A stretch of 64,000 nucleotides of DNA from Flavobacterium fluvii (GTDB taxonomy: Bacteria; Bacteroidota; Bacteroidia; Flavobacteriales; Flavobacteriaceae), in assembly GCF_900129545.1 (NCBI RefSeq), contig NZ_FQWB01000007.1, positions 1 to 64,000 on the forward strand, in the 5' to 3' direction. Positions 33,913-42,521 of this stretch are shown piece after piece. Each line of letters opens with the position of its first letter. Within the stretch, counting starts at the first letter, position 1. Position numbers and translations under genes: made by a program. The notes under the pieces were generated by a model, which was given only the letters and a program-made list of their open reading frames with translations, had not been told where the DNA came from and searched no databases.

Positions 33913-35109
33913 TTATTTTTTGTTTCTAAAAGTACTAAAAATTGTCAATAATAAGTAGCCTGAAAGTCCAAAAAGTATTGCCATCAGTGCGGCTAAAATA
34001 AAACTTCCGACAAGATATTGATTAATATTAACCTGAATATCCGAAAAAGTCATCGAACTGTCAAAAAGCAAAGGCTTTGAGCTTTGAATGAAGTTGCTTC
34101 CAATTTTTAGGGAACCATAAATGATGAAAGGAATAAGTGGAGGAAAACTAATGTTGGAAAATGTAAATGAAATGACTTTGTTCAGTTTAAAAAGTACCGC
34201 CAAAGCCAAAACAATAACAGTCTGAAGTCCCCAAAACGGGGAAATTCCAATAAAAACACCTAAAGCAATCGAAAGAGATTTTGTTGTATTTGAATCGTTG
34301 CTTTCCAGGATGTTTTCCAGAAAAAATTTCCTAATTCCTTTTTTTTTTAGTTTATTAAAAATATCTCTTGGCTTGATGTAAAAAAGTGCCACAAAAACCA
34401 AGGCCGTGTTGAGAACACTTATTCTTGTAAAATCTTGAAATGGCCTGAAATGGGAAACCCTTTCCGTTGGGTCATATAAAACTTTGATCGGGATGTTTTT
34501 CACTTGAATTCCTTTCCATGCAGAACGAACGATTACTTCAATTTCGAATTCAAATTTATTGGTAAAATAATTTTTAGGAATGTGTTTCAACGGATACAAT
34601 CTAAAGCCGGATTGCGTGTCCTCCAAACGAGTTCCGGTTTCAAACCAAAACCAAAAATTGGAAAATTTGTTTCCAAAACTACTCTTTTTGGGAACACCTT
34701 CCTGCATCATGTTCCGGCTGCCTATGAGCAACAGCGGGCTGTCATTCGATAATTCACTTACAAAATTCGGAATATCGGATGCAAAATGTTGTCCATCGGA
34801 ATCAATTGTTATGGCATAATCATAGCCCAACCGAATGGCTTCCTTGAAACCTTTTCGCAGGGCCATTCCTTTTCCACTGTTTTTAGGAAAATGAATTTGG
34901 GCCAATTGCTGGTAATCCTCAAGAATCCTGGAAGTTTCATCCGTTGAACCGTCATTGACAACAATAATGTTTGCCGTATAAAGTAAAACTGAATCTAAAA
35001 CACGTTTCAACGTTTTGTGGTTATTATACGTCGGTACAATAACACAAATCTTATTTTGATTCATCCGTTCATTATTTGATAAATCCAAGCTTGTTTTTAT
35101 TTCTTCCAC
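33913..35109 (-). CDS. GT2 family glycosyltransferase fused to DUF2062
   Basis: The 398-residue protein joins a GT2 nucleotide-sugar transferase domain (about 20-240; CVIVPTYNNHKTLKRVLDSV, VVNDGSTDETS, TIDSDGQH, DTQSGFRLYP) to a DUF2062 membrane domain (about 285-395; two or three hydrophobic segments with GISPFWGLQTVI). The GT2 part resembles dolichyl/polyprenyl-phosphate sugar synthases. Flexirubins are not known to be glycosylated, so the acceptor is open. Its start codon overlaps the stop of the upstream 161-residue gene by one base. Confidence 0.85.
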   Translation of the reverse strand: MEEIKTSLDLSNNERMNQNKICVIVPTYNNHKTLKRVLDSVLLYTANIIVVNDGSTDETSRILEDYQQLAQIHFPKNSGKGMALRKGFKEAIRLGYDYAITIDSDGQHFASDIPNFVSELSNDSPLLLIGSRNMMQEGVPKKSSFGNKFSNFWFWFETGTRLEDTQSGFRLYPLKHIPKNYFTNKFEFEIEVIVRSAWKGIQVKNIPIKVLYDPTERVSHFRPFQDFTRISVLNTALVFVALFYIKPRDIFNKLKKKGIRKFFLENILESNDSNTTKSLSIALGVFIGISPFWGLQTVIVLALAVLFKLNKVISFTFSNISFPPLIPFIIYGSLKIGSNFIQSSKPLLFDSSMTFSDIQVNINQYLVGSFILAALMAILFGLSGYLLLTIFSTFRNKK

Positions 35110-35594
35110 TAATTTATCGTTTGCTTTTCGGCAGTTGAAAAACTTTTAGATTGCAGCATAAAGTTTTTTATGTACGCTTTCAAGTTTCCTGATTGCTCTT
35201 TGTAATGGTCTAACAAGAAGTCTTTGTCTTCCTTCTTGTTTTTGTTGTAATTGACTATTTTTGGAGCTTTTTCCTGAATACTCAATCGAATCAATCGTAT
35301 TTCGATGTTGTTGGGTTCGCTTGTGACAGCAAATTCAATCATCTTTGCTCCTACTTTAAAATTTTTGGACTTCTCCGAAATTTCTTTTTTGTATCTCGAC
35401 ATGATCACTATCGAAGCCCCTTTGTAGGCGACCAATGTTTTATTGTCTTCATTTTCAATATTGGCCAGCTTTGAAGCAAATTCTTTGGCATTGCCCTCAG
35501 AAATTACCACGGAAGAATACATTTTCCTAATATCCGCAATTTCAGGACTATTGGAAAGACTTAGAAAAAGGAAAATGGAAAGAAATAATTTCAT
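35109..35594 (-). CDS. exported hypothetical protein of the flexirubin cluster
   Basis: A 161-residue protein with a short signal peptide (MKLFLSIFLFLSLSNS) and a mostly helical, Lys-rich mature part (EFASKLANIENEDNKTLVAYKG ... SRYKKEISEKSKNFKVGAKMIE). No domain is recognised. Similar small periplasmic proteins occur at this place, beside the hotdog dehydratase and the DUF2062 glycosyltransferase, in other flexirubin clusters as I recall them. It may act as a periplasmic helper in pigment transport. Confidence 0.7.
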   Translation of the reverse strand: MKLFLSIFLFLSLSNSPEIADIRKMYSSVVISEGNAKEFASKLANIENEDNKTLVAYKGASIVIMSRYKKEISEKSKNFKVGAKMIEFAVTSEPNNIEIRLIRLSIQEKAPKIVNYNKNKKEDKDFLLDHYKEQSGNLKAYIKNFMLQSKSFSTAEKQTIN

Positions 35595-35610
35595 GTCTCG
35601 TGGTAGTTTA

Positions 35611-35982
35611 CTAAACTTTTCTATAAACGCTGTTTAGTTTCAAAGCCAGCGTATCGTTGAAATAAGTCACGTTTTTTACTTTTACCAAGTCATTTTCAGC
35701 CATTGAAATTTCAAGTTCCAATCGTAATTCCGGCGTGTTGAACGGATTGATCAATGCCATAAACTTGACATTGGACAAAGATTGCATGAACAGGGAGTTT
35801 CCCGAAATTTGTTCCACAAGTTCCTTGATGATTTGCATCATGCAAACGCCCGGCATAATTGGATTACCCGGAAAATGTCCCTTGAAAACCTCGTGTTCCG
35901 CATTGACGTGAATCAGGACCAAGTGTTTATTCTCGCCTGTGTTTTCTAGAGAAACAACTTTGTAAAAATCTTTTAGTAGCAT
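35611..35982 (-). CDS. FabZ/ApeI-like hotdog dehydratase subunit
   Basis: The 123-residue hotdog protein has the FabZ central helix motif GHFPGNPIMPGVCMMQIIKEL, but the catalytic Glu of that helix (GVxxxEAMAQ in FabZ) is replaced by Gln, and the N-terminal His-x-Tyr-Pro loop is absent. It is therefore either a thioester-binding partner or uses different residues. In aryl polyene clusters ApeI and ApeP are the two dehydratases; this gene resembles ApeI in length. It begins the second half of the operon, 16 bases before the 161-residue gene. Confidence 0.75.
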   Translation of the reverse strand: MLLKDFYKVVSLENTGENKHLVLIHVNAEHEVFKGHFPGNPIMPGVCMMQIIKELVEQISGNSLFMQSLSNVKFMALINPFNTPELRLELEISMAENDLVKVKNVTYFNDTLALKLNSVYRKV

Positions 35983-35987
35983 TGTTT

Positions 35988-36623
35988 TTATTTTACGTCA
36001 AATGTATAAGAAATTCCCAACTGAAAGGATTGATTCAAAACAACTTCGTCATAATTGCCGTTATTGTTTTGATCCATATTCATGTTGTAATTGTTTCCAT
36101 AAATATCTACCATTCCTTGCTTGAATCGCGCTTCAAAAGAAAGTCCATTTGGCAAAGAATAGCCAAAACCTCCAACTAGAGAGAAATCAAATCCAATTGG
36201 CTGTTCATAGTAAAAATTGTTGTCAAAGTTGTCATTCACTTTAAAATCCAATGAGGGTCCAACCAAAAGATGAAATCCAGTTCCAAAATGGAATTTATTA
36301 ATGGCACTTAAAGAAATATAGTCAATCGTATATATGATTTTATTGTCACTATAAAAAAGCATGTCGTCTATATTGTAAACATACCTATCTTCACTATTTC
36401 CACCTTGTCGTGAATACACCAATTCAGGTTGCAAAGTGTATAATTTATTGAATTTTATGGCCAATTCACCCCCTACATAAAACCCCGTTTTGAAATCGGT
36501 ATCATAATTAGTGAGCTTTGAAAAGTTTACACCAGCACGAATACCTGGTTTCAATGTTACCTGAGCCTCTGATGATTGAGCAATTCCAATCACCATAAAT
36601 AATGCGATAATCAGTTTTTTCAT
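35988..36623 (-). CDS. outer membrane beta-barrel protein (porin family)
   Basis: A 211-residue exported protein with a signal peptide ending SEAQ. The rest is an eight-stranded small beta-barrel of the OMP_b-brl_2 type (TLKPGIRAGVNFSKLTNYD, FYVGGELAIKFNKLYTLQPELVYSRQGG, VGGFGYSLPNGLSFEARFKQG) with the C-terminal LGISYTFDVK. It is a tandem paralogue of the next gene upstream, five bases away. Within the pigment cluster it could be an outer membrane receptor or anchoring protein for flexirubin. Confidence 0.8.
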   Translation of the reverse strand: MKKLIIALFMVIGIAQSSEAQVTLKPGIRAGVNFSKLTNYDTDFKTGFYVGGELAIKFNKLYTLQPELVYSRQGGNSEDRYVYNIDDMLFYSDNKIIYTIDYISLSAINKFHFGTGFHLLVGPSLDFKVNDNFDNNFYYEQPIGFDFSLVGGFGYSLPNGLSFEARFKQGMVDIYGNNYNMNMDQNNNGNYDEVVLNQSFQLGISYTFDVK

Positions 36624-36627
36624 TGTT

Positions 36628-37224
36628 CTATTTTAGGTCAAAAGTATAAGTGGCTCCTAAAGAGAATACAACATTTGTATGATAGGAATCCGTCAGATCA
36701 TTATATCTCACCGGAATTATTCCCTTTTTGACCCTTGCTTCAATCCCAAAATTTGGCGTAAAATTGAAACCTGCACCCAAAACAAAAGCCATGTCGACAT
36801 CTGCTTCAGTATTGAAATTTTGACTTACTACAAAATCAAGGGTAGGTCCTAAATGAATATTAAATTGATCGTTAAAAGTAAACTTGTTTACAACACCTAA
36901 TTGTAAATAATCAACATTATAATTTCTTGATTCTATATTTGAACTATAATTTGACCCTTGGGCAGAATAATCAATTTCAGGTTGCAAAGTATAATATTTT
37001 GATAGTTTTAATGCCCCATAAAAACCAAGATAGAAATCAGTATGCGTGTCATAATCGATATTATTATTGTTGGAATAATAATAATCTCCTTTCGTGAAAT
37101 GCGAAAAATTGGCTCCACCCCTTAATCCTGGTTTAAAAGTAACCTGGGCTTGTGTTTGCACTATTCCAAAAAGAGCAAAAATGACAACAATTAGTCCTTT
37201 GGCAATCTGATTATTTAATTTCAT
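36628..37224 (-). CDS. outer membrane beta-barrel protein (porin family), paralogue
   Basis: This 198-residue paralogue of the following gene has the same plan: signal peptide (to about TQAQ), VTFKPGLRGGANFSHF, YTLQPEIDYSAQGS, NIHLGPTLDFVVS, GAGFNFTPNFGIEARVKKGI and the end SLGATYTFDLK. The two genes are five bases apart and clearly arose by duplication. The role is as uncertain as that of its partner. Confidence 0.8.
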   Translation of the reverse strand: MKLNNQIAKGLIVVIFALFGIVQTQAQVTFKPGLRGGANFSHFTKGDYYYSNNNNIDYDTHTDFYLGFYGALKLSKYYTLQPEIDYSAQGSNYSSNIESRNYNVDYLQLGVVNKFTFNDQFNIHLGPTLDFVVSQNFNTEADVDMAFVLGAGFNFTPNFGIEARVKKGIIPVRYNDLTDSYHTNVVFSLGATYTFDLK

Positions 37225-37229
37225 AATGG

Positions 37230-37877
37230 TTAATTTAGTTTTGTCTGTAAATAATTTAGTTCAATCCTTAATTTTATATTATAATGCTGAATAATAATTT
37301 TTGTGGCAAAAATATTGTTTTCTGAAGTAAAAAAGAGGTTTATTCTTTCTTTTCTTTTAGAAGCATTGACTATTTTATCCAGTTTGTTATCCGCTTTCGA
37401 AATAAAAAGATAATTGTTTGTTTTAGCATCTTCCGTTAGATAAACTTTACTTTTCGAATTATCGTATTGTTGTTTAATCCGATAACTATTTTTCAAAAGC
37501 AATCTAAAATCAGTTCTCAAAGTGTTGATCAGTACTTTTCGATCCAATTCATCCACAATTGAATTGACTTTAAAATCCGTTTCCGAAATTTCAAAATCCA
37601 ATAGTTTATTGCCAAATTCCGTCGTGAAAACGACTCGATGCGTGCTGTCGTTTATTTTTTTGGCAATAAAAATACCCGACAATTCATTTCCATAAATCGT
37701 GATATTGGCTTTATAAACATAGTCCATTTCAGTACTTGAAAAATACGAAACTTCAAATGCTGTTTTTTCCAATGCTATCGGATTATATCCTTTTACAACA
37801 TCCAAGCTGGAACAAGAAGATAGAATCAGCGCTGAAAAAACACTAATTATTGAATATAGAACTGTCGATTTTCGCAT
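37230..37877 (-). CDS. lipoprotein of the flexirubin export system
   Basis: The product is a 215-residue lipoprotein (lipobox LSSC, about residue 22) whose mature part is predicted beta-rich (DYVYKANITIYGNELSGIFIAKK, FTTEFGNKLLDFEI) followed by a Lys-rich region. It overlaps the LolA-like gene by 35 bases, so translation is probably coupled. Together with the LolA-like protein it resembles a LolA/LolB-type relay that carries a hydrophobic cargo from inner to outer membrane. The family is otherwise not recognised. Confidence 0.7.
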   Translation of the reverse strand: MRKSTVLYSIISVFSALILSSCSSLDVVKGYNPIALEKTAFEVSYFSSTEMDYVYKANITIYGNELSGIFIAKKINDSTHRVVFTTEFGNKLLDFEISETDFKVNSIVDELDRKVLINTLRTDFRLLLKNSYRIKQQYDNSKSKVYLTEDAKTNNYLFISKADNKLDKIVNASKRKERINLFFTSENNIFATKIIIQHYNIKLRIELNYLQTKLN

Positions 37878-38478
37878 TTAATACTTTGTTTTTCAATACA
37901 ATTCTGGTATAATCTTCAGATGATTCCAGGAGTTTTACCTGAATTACGGTTGTGTCATCCTTGTCAAAAGTCAGCTCGATTTGCTTGATGTATTTCTTCA
38001 AATTGGCGTCTTTTGGAATGAATCTGGCAATCGTGTTGGTCTTGTTTTTATAATAGGAAATGGCAAATTCCTTGTCGTCAAACATGTCGCCGCTTACGCT
38101 GCCGGCAATCAGTTTGTTGATTTTGCCGAATATTTTGCTGTTGCCCACGTCAACCGCACTTTTTTTGCCTTCATCGTTAATCAAAATCTTGCCACTTTTG
38201 AAAACAATCGAATAATTGTACGGTTTTTTATATTGCCATTGCAACAAACTCGGCGCCACAAAAACCATTTTACCCGAAGATTCGATGTCTTTGGACAAAA
38301 AATCCAAATGCTTGTATTGCACAAAATCAGTACTCAAAGTTTTGATTTTTTTGGAAACTTCCTTGACATTTTGTTTGAAAATCACGATTTCGCTTTCAGA
38401 CATTTTTTGCTCCTGGGCGAACGAAACAACAGGACAAATACATAAAACCAACAAAACAAAATAGACTCTAATTTTCAT
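37843..38478 (-). CDS. LolA-like outer membrane carrier protein
   Basis: The 211-residue periplasmic protein with signal peptide (to about SFAQ) matches the LolA family open barrel: TLSTDFVQYKHLDFLSKDIESSGKMVFVAPSLLQWQYKKPY and IEL-T-D-KDDTTVIQVKL. LolA chaperones lipoproteins; dedicated copies in aryl polyene (ApeJ-type) and flexirubin clusters are thought to shuttle the pigment. It starts 10 bases inside the end of the deacetylase gene and overlaps the lipoprotein gene downstream. Confidence 0.85.
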   Translation of the reverse strand: MKIRVYFVLLVLCICPVVSFAQEQKMSESEIVIFKQNVKEVSKKIKTLSTDFVQYKHLDFLSKDIESSGKMVFVAPSLLQWQYKKPYNYSIVFKSGKILINDEGKKSAVDVGNSKIFGKINKLIAGSVSGDMFDDKEFAISYYKNKTNTIARFIPKDANLKKYIKQIELTFDKDDTTVIQVKLLESSEDYTRIVLKNKVLNAKIDSSIFNN

Positions 38479-39241
38479 ACGCTTTGATATTCAAAAGTTC
38501 CTCAATCGAAACCACTTTATATTCATTCTCCTCCAAATATAGCATTAACCGTTCCAAAATAGCTACCGTGTGTGACGTATCGTGCAAAAGAACAATTCCG
38601 CCTGGAGCTATTCTTTTTTTAATCCGGGCAAAGATAATTTTTTCATCTTTAAGAATGCCGTCCAAGGAACGAATATTCCAGCCGATGACTTTGTGTTTGG
38701 TCACTTCCAAAGCCCTTCTAATCGAAGGATTCGTTACGCCATAAGGTGGTCGAAAAAGTTGCACCTTCTTCCCGGAAATACTTTCAATTAAAGCATCCGT
38801 TTTTCGAATTTCGGCAATCAAACGTTTTTTTCTGTAAAAGTCAAAAAAGTTGGAATGACTGTACGAATGATTTCCCACGACATGACCTTCTTCCATAATT
38901 CGTTTCAAGATTCCAGGGTGTTTTTCGATGTTTTTTCCAATGCAAAAAAAAGTCGCATTGACATTATTTTTTTTCAATATGTCTAAAATGGATAACGTAT
39001 TTTCATTTGGACCATCATCAAAAGTAAGTGCCATTATCTTTCTGTTTTCCAATGAATTAGCACAATAAGTTTTAACGTGAAAATTCGAAGAAATAAAGAA
39101 AGAACCAATAAAAAGAATCACGAATCGAACGATGAAAACCAATAGAAACCACCACCAATTTATGGACACAAAAAAGCTTGAAGCCAGTAAAACAAGTAAA
39201 ACGGCAAGGGAAATAAAATTTGTTTTTTGGTAGTTCAACAT
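38468..39241 (-). CDS. polysaccharide deacetylase family (NodB) protein, membrane-anchored
   Basis: A 257-residue protein with two N-terminal hydrophobic segments (about 8-60) and a NodB homology domain: LTFDDGPNENT (metal-binding Asp-Asp), NHSYSHSN (His-x3-His), FRPPYG, GIVLLHDTSHT. All metal ligands are present. Family members remove N- or O-acetyl groups from sugars. A deacetylase recurs in flexirubin clusters, but no acetylated intermediate is established. It overlaps the CLF-like gene by seven bases. Confidence 0.85.
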   Translation of the reverse strand: MLNYQKTNFISLAVLLVLLASSFFVSINWWWFLLVFIVRFVILFIGSFFISSNFHVKTYCANSLENRKIMALTFDDGPNENTLSILDILKKNNVNATFFCIGKNIEKHPGILKRIMEEGHVVGNHSYSHSNFFDFYRKKRLIAEIRKTDALIESISGKKVQLFRPPYGVTNPSIRRALEVTKHKVIGWNIRSLDGILKDEKIIFARIKKRIAPGGIVLLHDTSHTVAILERLMLYLEENEYKVVSIEELLNIKAYEN

Positions 39242-40299
39242 TTTGAAATCAAGGTGAAACTATGGTCAATTCCTTTGTATTGATTGTATAAAAGGATTGT
39301 TTTATAAGCTGGTTTTTCCAAATTATTGACACTGATAATTTCCGGTACTTCTTGCGTTTTGATGATTTTTGCACCAACCCATAATCCAAAAGCGGATGCC
39401 GTATTGTATTCGCCGGACAGCTGTTTATAAAAGGCTTGTGGCGTGTTTTTGAAACTGTTTTCAGAAAGGATTTTGTAGTAAGGATCAAATTCCACATCGC
39501 CGTTAAAACCTAAAACGATGGTATCAATATCGGAAACTTGCAAACCATTGGCTTCCAAAAAAGCACTGCATTTTGATTCAACTTCATTTACATCCAGTTT
39601 GTTTATGATTTCCACATCCAAAATTTCGGCATAAGTAGTACTCTTTTTTTCATTTTCCAAAACAAAAAAAGTCGCTCCTTCTCCATAAACTGCCCCTTTT
39701 GTGGTAGCGTTTAAAACTTTGTATGGCCCTTCATTTTCTCTTTTTATAAATCCAGCCAATTTAAAAAGTGAAGTGGTATAATCGGCATTTTCGTCAATTC
39801 CACCAACCAAAATGATGTTGGCTTCCTCTTCCTCGATTTTCATTTTGGCATCCAAAAGTGCCGATTCAAAAGAAATGGAACCATTTACATAGGTCAAGTT
39901 ATAGGCTTTGCACTGCAATCCCAAAGCAATTTGCGCTCCAACCGTATTGTGTGTCGACTGAATAAAAGAAGTAGGTGTCAAAAATTCTTCTTTATTGTCG
40001 ATAATTGCTTTCAAAAATTTCTCCGAATCTTCTATGCAACCCATTCCAGTTCCGGTAATGATGGCGTCAACAGTCGAGACATTCGCCTCCTTCATTGCCA
40101 TCGCCGAAGCCACAATTCCGTTTTTCACTCCTTTTGCCATTCTTCTGATGGCAACAGGCGAAATGAAATCTTTGTAAACGGGAGTTTTTACAGGAAGAAT
40201 CGTGTCATTTTCATTGATTTCGGCTTTTTCTAAAAAAATCGTGTCGAATGTTTCCTGAACCGAAATACAACCTAATCCGTTGATATATGTCTTTCTCAT
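39235..40299 (-). CDS. ketosynthase-like chain-length factor
   Basis: This is a 354-residue thiolase-fold protein homologous to beta-ketoacyl-ACP synthases but lacking the active-site Cys: the usual ACxSG segment reads TYVNGSISFESA (Asn139-Gly140-Ser141). The His motifs of active synthases are also absent. It follows, with four bases overlap, a complete ketosynthase, giving the KS-CLF pair of type II PKS and aryl polyene systems, in which the inactive partner sets chain length. Confidence 0.85.
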   Translation of the reverse strand: MRKTYINGLGCISVQETFDTIFLEKAEINENDTILPVKTPVYKDFISPVAIRRMAKGVKNGIVASAMAMKEANVSTVDAIITGTGMGCIEDSEKFLKAIIDNKEEFLTPTSFIQSTHNTVGAQIALGLQCKAYNLTYVNGSISFESALLDAKMKIEEEEANIILVGGIDENADYTTSLFKLAGFIKRENEGPYKVLNATTKGAVYGEGATFFVLENEKKSTTYAEILDVEIINKLDVNEVESKCSAFLEANGLQVSDIDTIVLGFNGDVEFDPYYKILSENSFKNTPQAFYKQLSGEYNTASAFGLWVGAKIIKTQEVPEIISVNNLEKPAYKTILLYNQYKGIDHSFTLISKC

Positions 40300-41498
40300 T
40301 CGCTTTTAGAAAATATTAGGGTCGAACAATTTCCTCCAAATCCAAAAGAATTGGACAATACGTGTTCAATGTTTTTATGTTTCAAAGTCGTTTGCGGAAT
40401 CAGGTTAAATTCCTGCATTGGTGTTTGGAAATTCAGGTTTGGAAAAACCACGTTGTTCTGGATAGCCAAAACGCTGTAAACAGCCTCAATCGCAGCTGCA
40501 GCCGCCAAAGTGTGACCAGTCAATGGTTTTGTAGAACTAAAATCGGGTGCTTTTTCTTCTCCAAAAATCCTCACAATAGCCCTTCCTTCGGACAAATCAT
40601 TGTTGGGGGTTGCCGTTCCATGCACGTTGATGTAATCGATTTGTTCGGGCTTTAAATTGGCCACTTTCAACGCTTTTTCCATTGCCAGAAAAGCGCCATC
40701 ACCGTTTTCTGAAGAAGCGGTTTGATGAAAAGCATCATTCGCATTTCCGTAACCGGAAACCCGAGCCAAGACTTTTTTGTTTTCTTTCTTTACAATTTCA
40801 TCAGATTCCAATACCAAATACGCTGCGGCTTCTCCTAAATTCAACCCTTTACGGTTATCGTCAAAAGGGCTGTTGTAACCATCGGATAAAATCATTAAAG
40901 TCTTGAAACCGTTGATCGTGAATTTTGCCAAAGCATCGGTTCCGCCTACAATTACCCGGTCTAATTTCCCTGATTGTATCAGTCTTGCTCCCAGCATAAT
41001 CGAATTCGCCGCCGAAGAACAGGCCGTGCTGATTGTGGTAACCATTCCCTTTAAACCCAATTCATCGGCAATTTTATGGGCCACATCTCCGCCCTCGTGG
41101 CAACTGATGTATTTTACAAGATTTTCGTCTTCAAAATAGTCGTAATAATGAGCTTCCGTCATGTCCATTCCGCCAACGCTGGTGGCCGAAATCAATCCGG
41201 TTTTATATTCGTTAATCGAAGAAATCTGGGCTTCTTGAATTGCTTGTTTGGCCGCAATTGTACCAATCATTGCGGTTCGTGAAAAATTATTGTCTGGAGA
41301 AAGTTCCAATTCGGCAACCAATTGTTGATTCGTTTTTTTTATCTCGCCCACTTTTATTTCGCCAGAATGTACCGTCGAAATATTTTCGATGGTCGTAATT
41401 CCCATTTTATTATTTACCAACGAAACATAATTCTCCTCCACCGTATTCCCGATAGCCGAAATAATCCCCATTCCTGTTATGGCAATTCCTCTACTCAT
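40296..41498 (-). CDS. beta-ketoacyl-ACP synthase II-type, polyene elongating KS
   Basis: The 400-residue condensing enzyme has the full Cys-His-His set: Cys160 in ISTACSSAANS, His in NVHGTATPNNDLSEG, His in TGHTLAAAAAIEAVYS, and the Gly-rich end LSNSFGFGGNCST. It forms a translationally coupled pair with the Cys-less gene downstream and is probably the elongating ketosynthase that builds the polyene from malonyl-ACP. It resembles ApeO-type synthases. The 145-base gap upstream contains a 20-base inverted repeat. Confidence 0.9.
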   Translation of the reverse strand: MSRGIAITGMGIISAIGNTVEENYVSLVNNKMGITTIENISTVHSGEIKVGEIKKTNQQLVAELELSPDNNFSRTAMIGTIAAKQAIQEAQISSINEYKTGLISATSVGGMDMTEAHYYDYFEDENLVKYISCHEGGDVAHKIADELGLKGMVTTISTACSSAANSIMLGARLIQSGKLDRVIVGGTDALAKFTINGFKTLMILSDGYNSPFDDNRKGLNLGEAAAYLVLESDEIVKKENKKVLARVSGYGNANDAFHQTASSENGDGAFLAMEKALKVANLKPEQIDYINVHGTATPNNDLSEGRAIVRIFGEEKAPDFSSTKPLTGHTLAAAAAIEAVYSVLAIQNNVVFPNLNFQTPMQEFNLIPQTTLKHKNIEHVLSNSFGFGGNCSTLIFSKSE

Positions 41499-41521
41499 TA
41501 GATTTTTGATTTTTGAGTGTT

Positions 41522-41631
41522 GATTGACGATTTTTGATTTCTTGCCAATTTTAAAGATTAAAAAAGTGTAGACACCCTAGATTTTCAACGAAAACTCGTA
41601 GCTCTACTTCTGAAATCAAAAATCGTTAATC
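41522..41631. repeat. inverted repeat between two flexirubin genes
   Basis: The arms at 41522-41541 and 41612-41631 are reverse complements at 19 of 20 positions (GATTRACGATTTTTGATTTC) with a 70-base spacer. Shorter related words (TTAGATTTT, AAATCTAAAAT) extend the similarity outward. This looks like an extragenic repeat element inserted in the operon. It could also fold in the mRNA and alter read-through between the ACP and ketosynthase genes. Confidence 0.7.
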
Positions 41632-41643
41632 TAAAATCTAAAA

Positions 41644-41901
41644 TTATTTCGCTCTATTTTCTTTTATGTAAGCGGCCATTGTTTCAATGGATTTAAAGAT
41701 GACTTTCCCCTCTTTTGGATCCACCAATTTGATTCCGTAATCTTTATCCAACATCACGATAAGTTCCAATGCATCGATTGAATCCAAGCCTAAACCATCT
41801 CCAAACAAAGCATCATTATCATTGATTTCTTCCAGTTTAATGTCTTCCAAATTTAAAACATCTATAATTTTTTCTTTTAATTCTTGCTTTAATGCTTCCA
41901 T
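41644..41901 (-). CDS. acyl carrier protein
   Basis: An 85-residue acidic protein with the phosphopantetheine site Ser41 in GLGLDSIDALEL and the four-helix layout of ACP. It lies between the truncated ketosynthase-like gene and the KS-CLF pair and probably carries the growing aryl polyene chain. The cluster has a second ACP at 51.9 kb. Confidence 0.95.
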   Translation of the reverse strand: MEALKQELKEKIIDVLNLEDIKLEEINDNDALFGDGLGLDSIDALELIVMLDKDYGIKLVDPKEGKVIFKSIETMAAYIKENRAK

Positions 41902-41903
41902 GT

Positions 41904-42521
41904 TTATTTGTTATATTCAGTTAGTAATGTTTCTATTTTATGTTCTAAATTTCCTTCTTTTGCCACTAAATAAAGGAATGCTTTGTATTCTTCGTCATAA
42001 TATTCTACCCAACCGCAAAGCACTTTCTCCGCTTTATTTGAATTCAAAAGTATCTTGGCATAATTTGCCATAAAAACAGGATTGAAAGTTTCAAAGATAA
42101 AGAAAGAATTCTCGCTTTTCAGTTGATGCCTGATGCTAATTTCCCCCAGGCAAATATTGGGCAAGGTATAAACAAAAACTGCCGGACTGGGAAAATAATT
42201 TTCTGGGTCGGAAATCGAGTTTTGGTATTTCACGTCAGTGTCCAAACTCGACGAATTGTTGGCAAAAAGCAAGGCTGTATTGTTCTCTTTGGATTCACTA
42301 TTTTCATTTTTCAAAAGTAATTCTGCCCCAAGAAAAGCCAATTTACTCAAGCTGTCCATTTTGAAAAACTTGGGATAATTCATTTCGAAATTCTGGTAGG
42401 CTTTCTTTGAAAAGTCCGAAAACAATGTTGGTTCCAATTTGAAAATGGATGCTCCTTCCAAAATAATTTCGTTATTTTGAATGGTGCAAAAAGATTGTAT
42501 GTAGGTTTTGTTTTCCACCAT
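41904..42521 (-). CDS. truncated ketosynthase-like protein without active-site Cys
   Basis: About 205 residues from ATG 42521, whose A overlaps the TAA of the upstream ketosynthase; the longer reading from 42557 is unlikely. The pattern [17 protein letters not shown] ... [31 protein letters not shown] is that of the first half of a thiolase-fold synthase, but the protein stops before the second half and has no nucleophilic Cys. Short proteins of this type recur in aryl polyene and flexirubin clusters, so it is probably a conserved accessory subunit and not a broken gene. Confidence 0.75.
   Translation of the reverse strand: MVENKTYIQSFCTIQNNEIILEGASIFKLEPTLFSDFSKKAYQNFEMNYPKFFKMDSLSKLAFLGAELLLKNENSESKENNTALLFANNSSSLDTDVKYQNSISDPENYFPSPAVFVYTLPNICLGEISIRHQLKSENSFFIFETFNPVFMANYAKILLNSNKAEKVLCGWVEYYDEEYKAFLYLVAKEGNLEHKIETLLTEYNK

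Noticed and set aside
37981-38445. Plus-strand open frame of 154 codons
   Set aside because: Antisense to the LolA-like gene, which has a signal peptide and family motifs.
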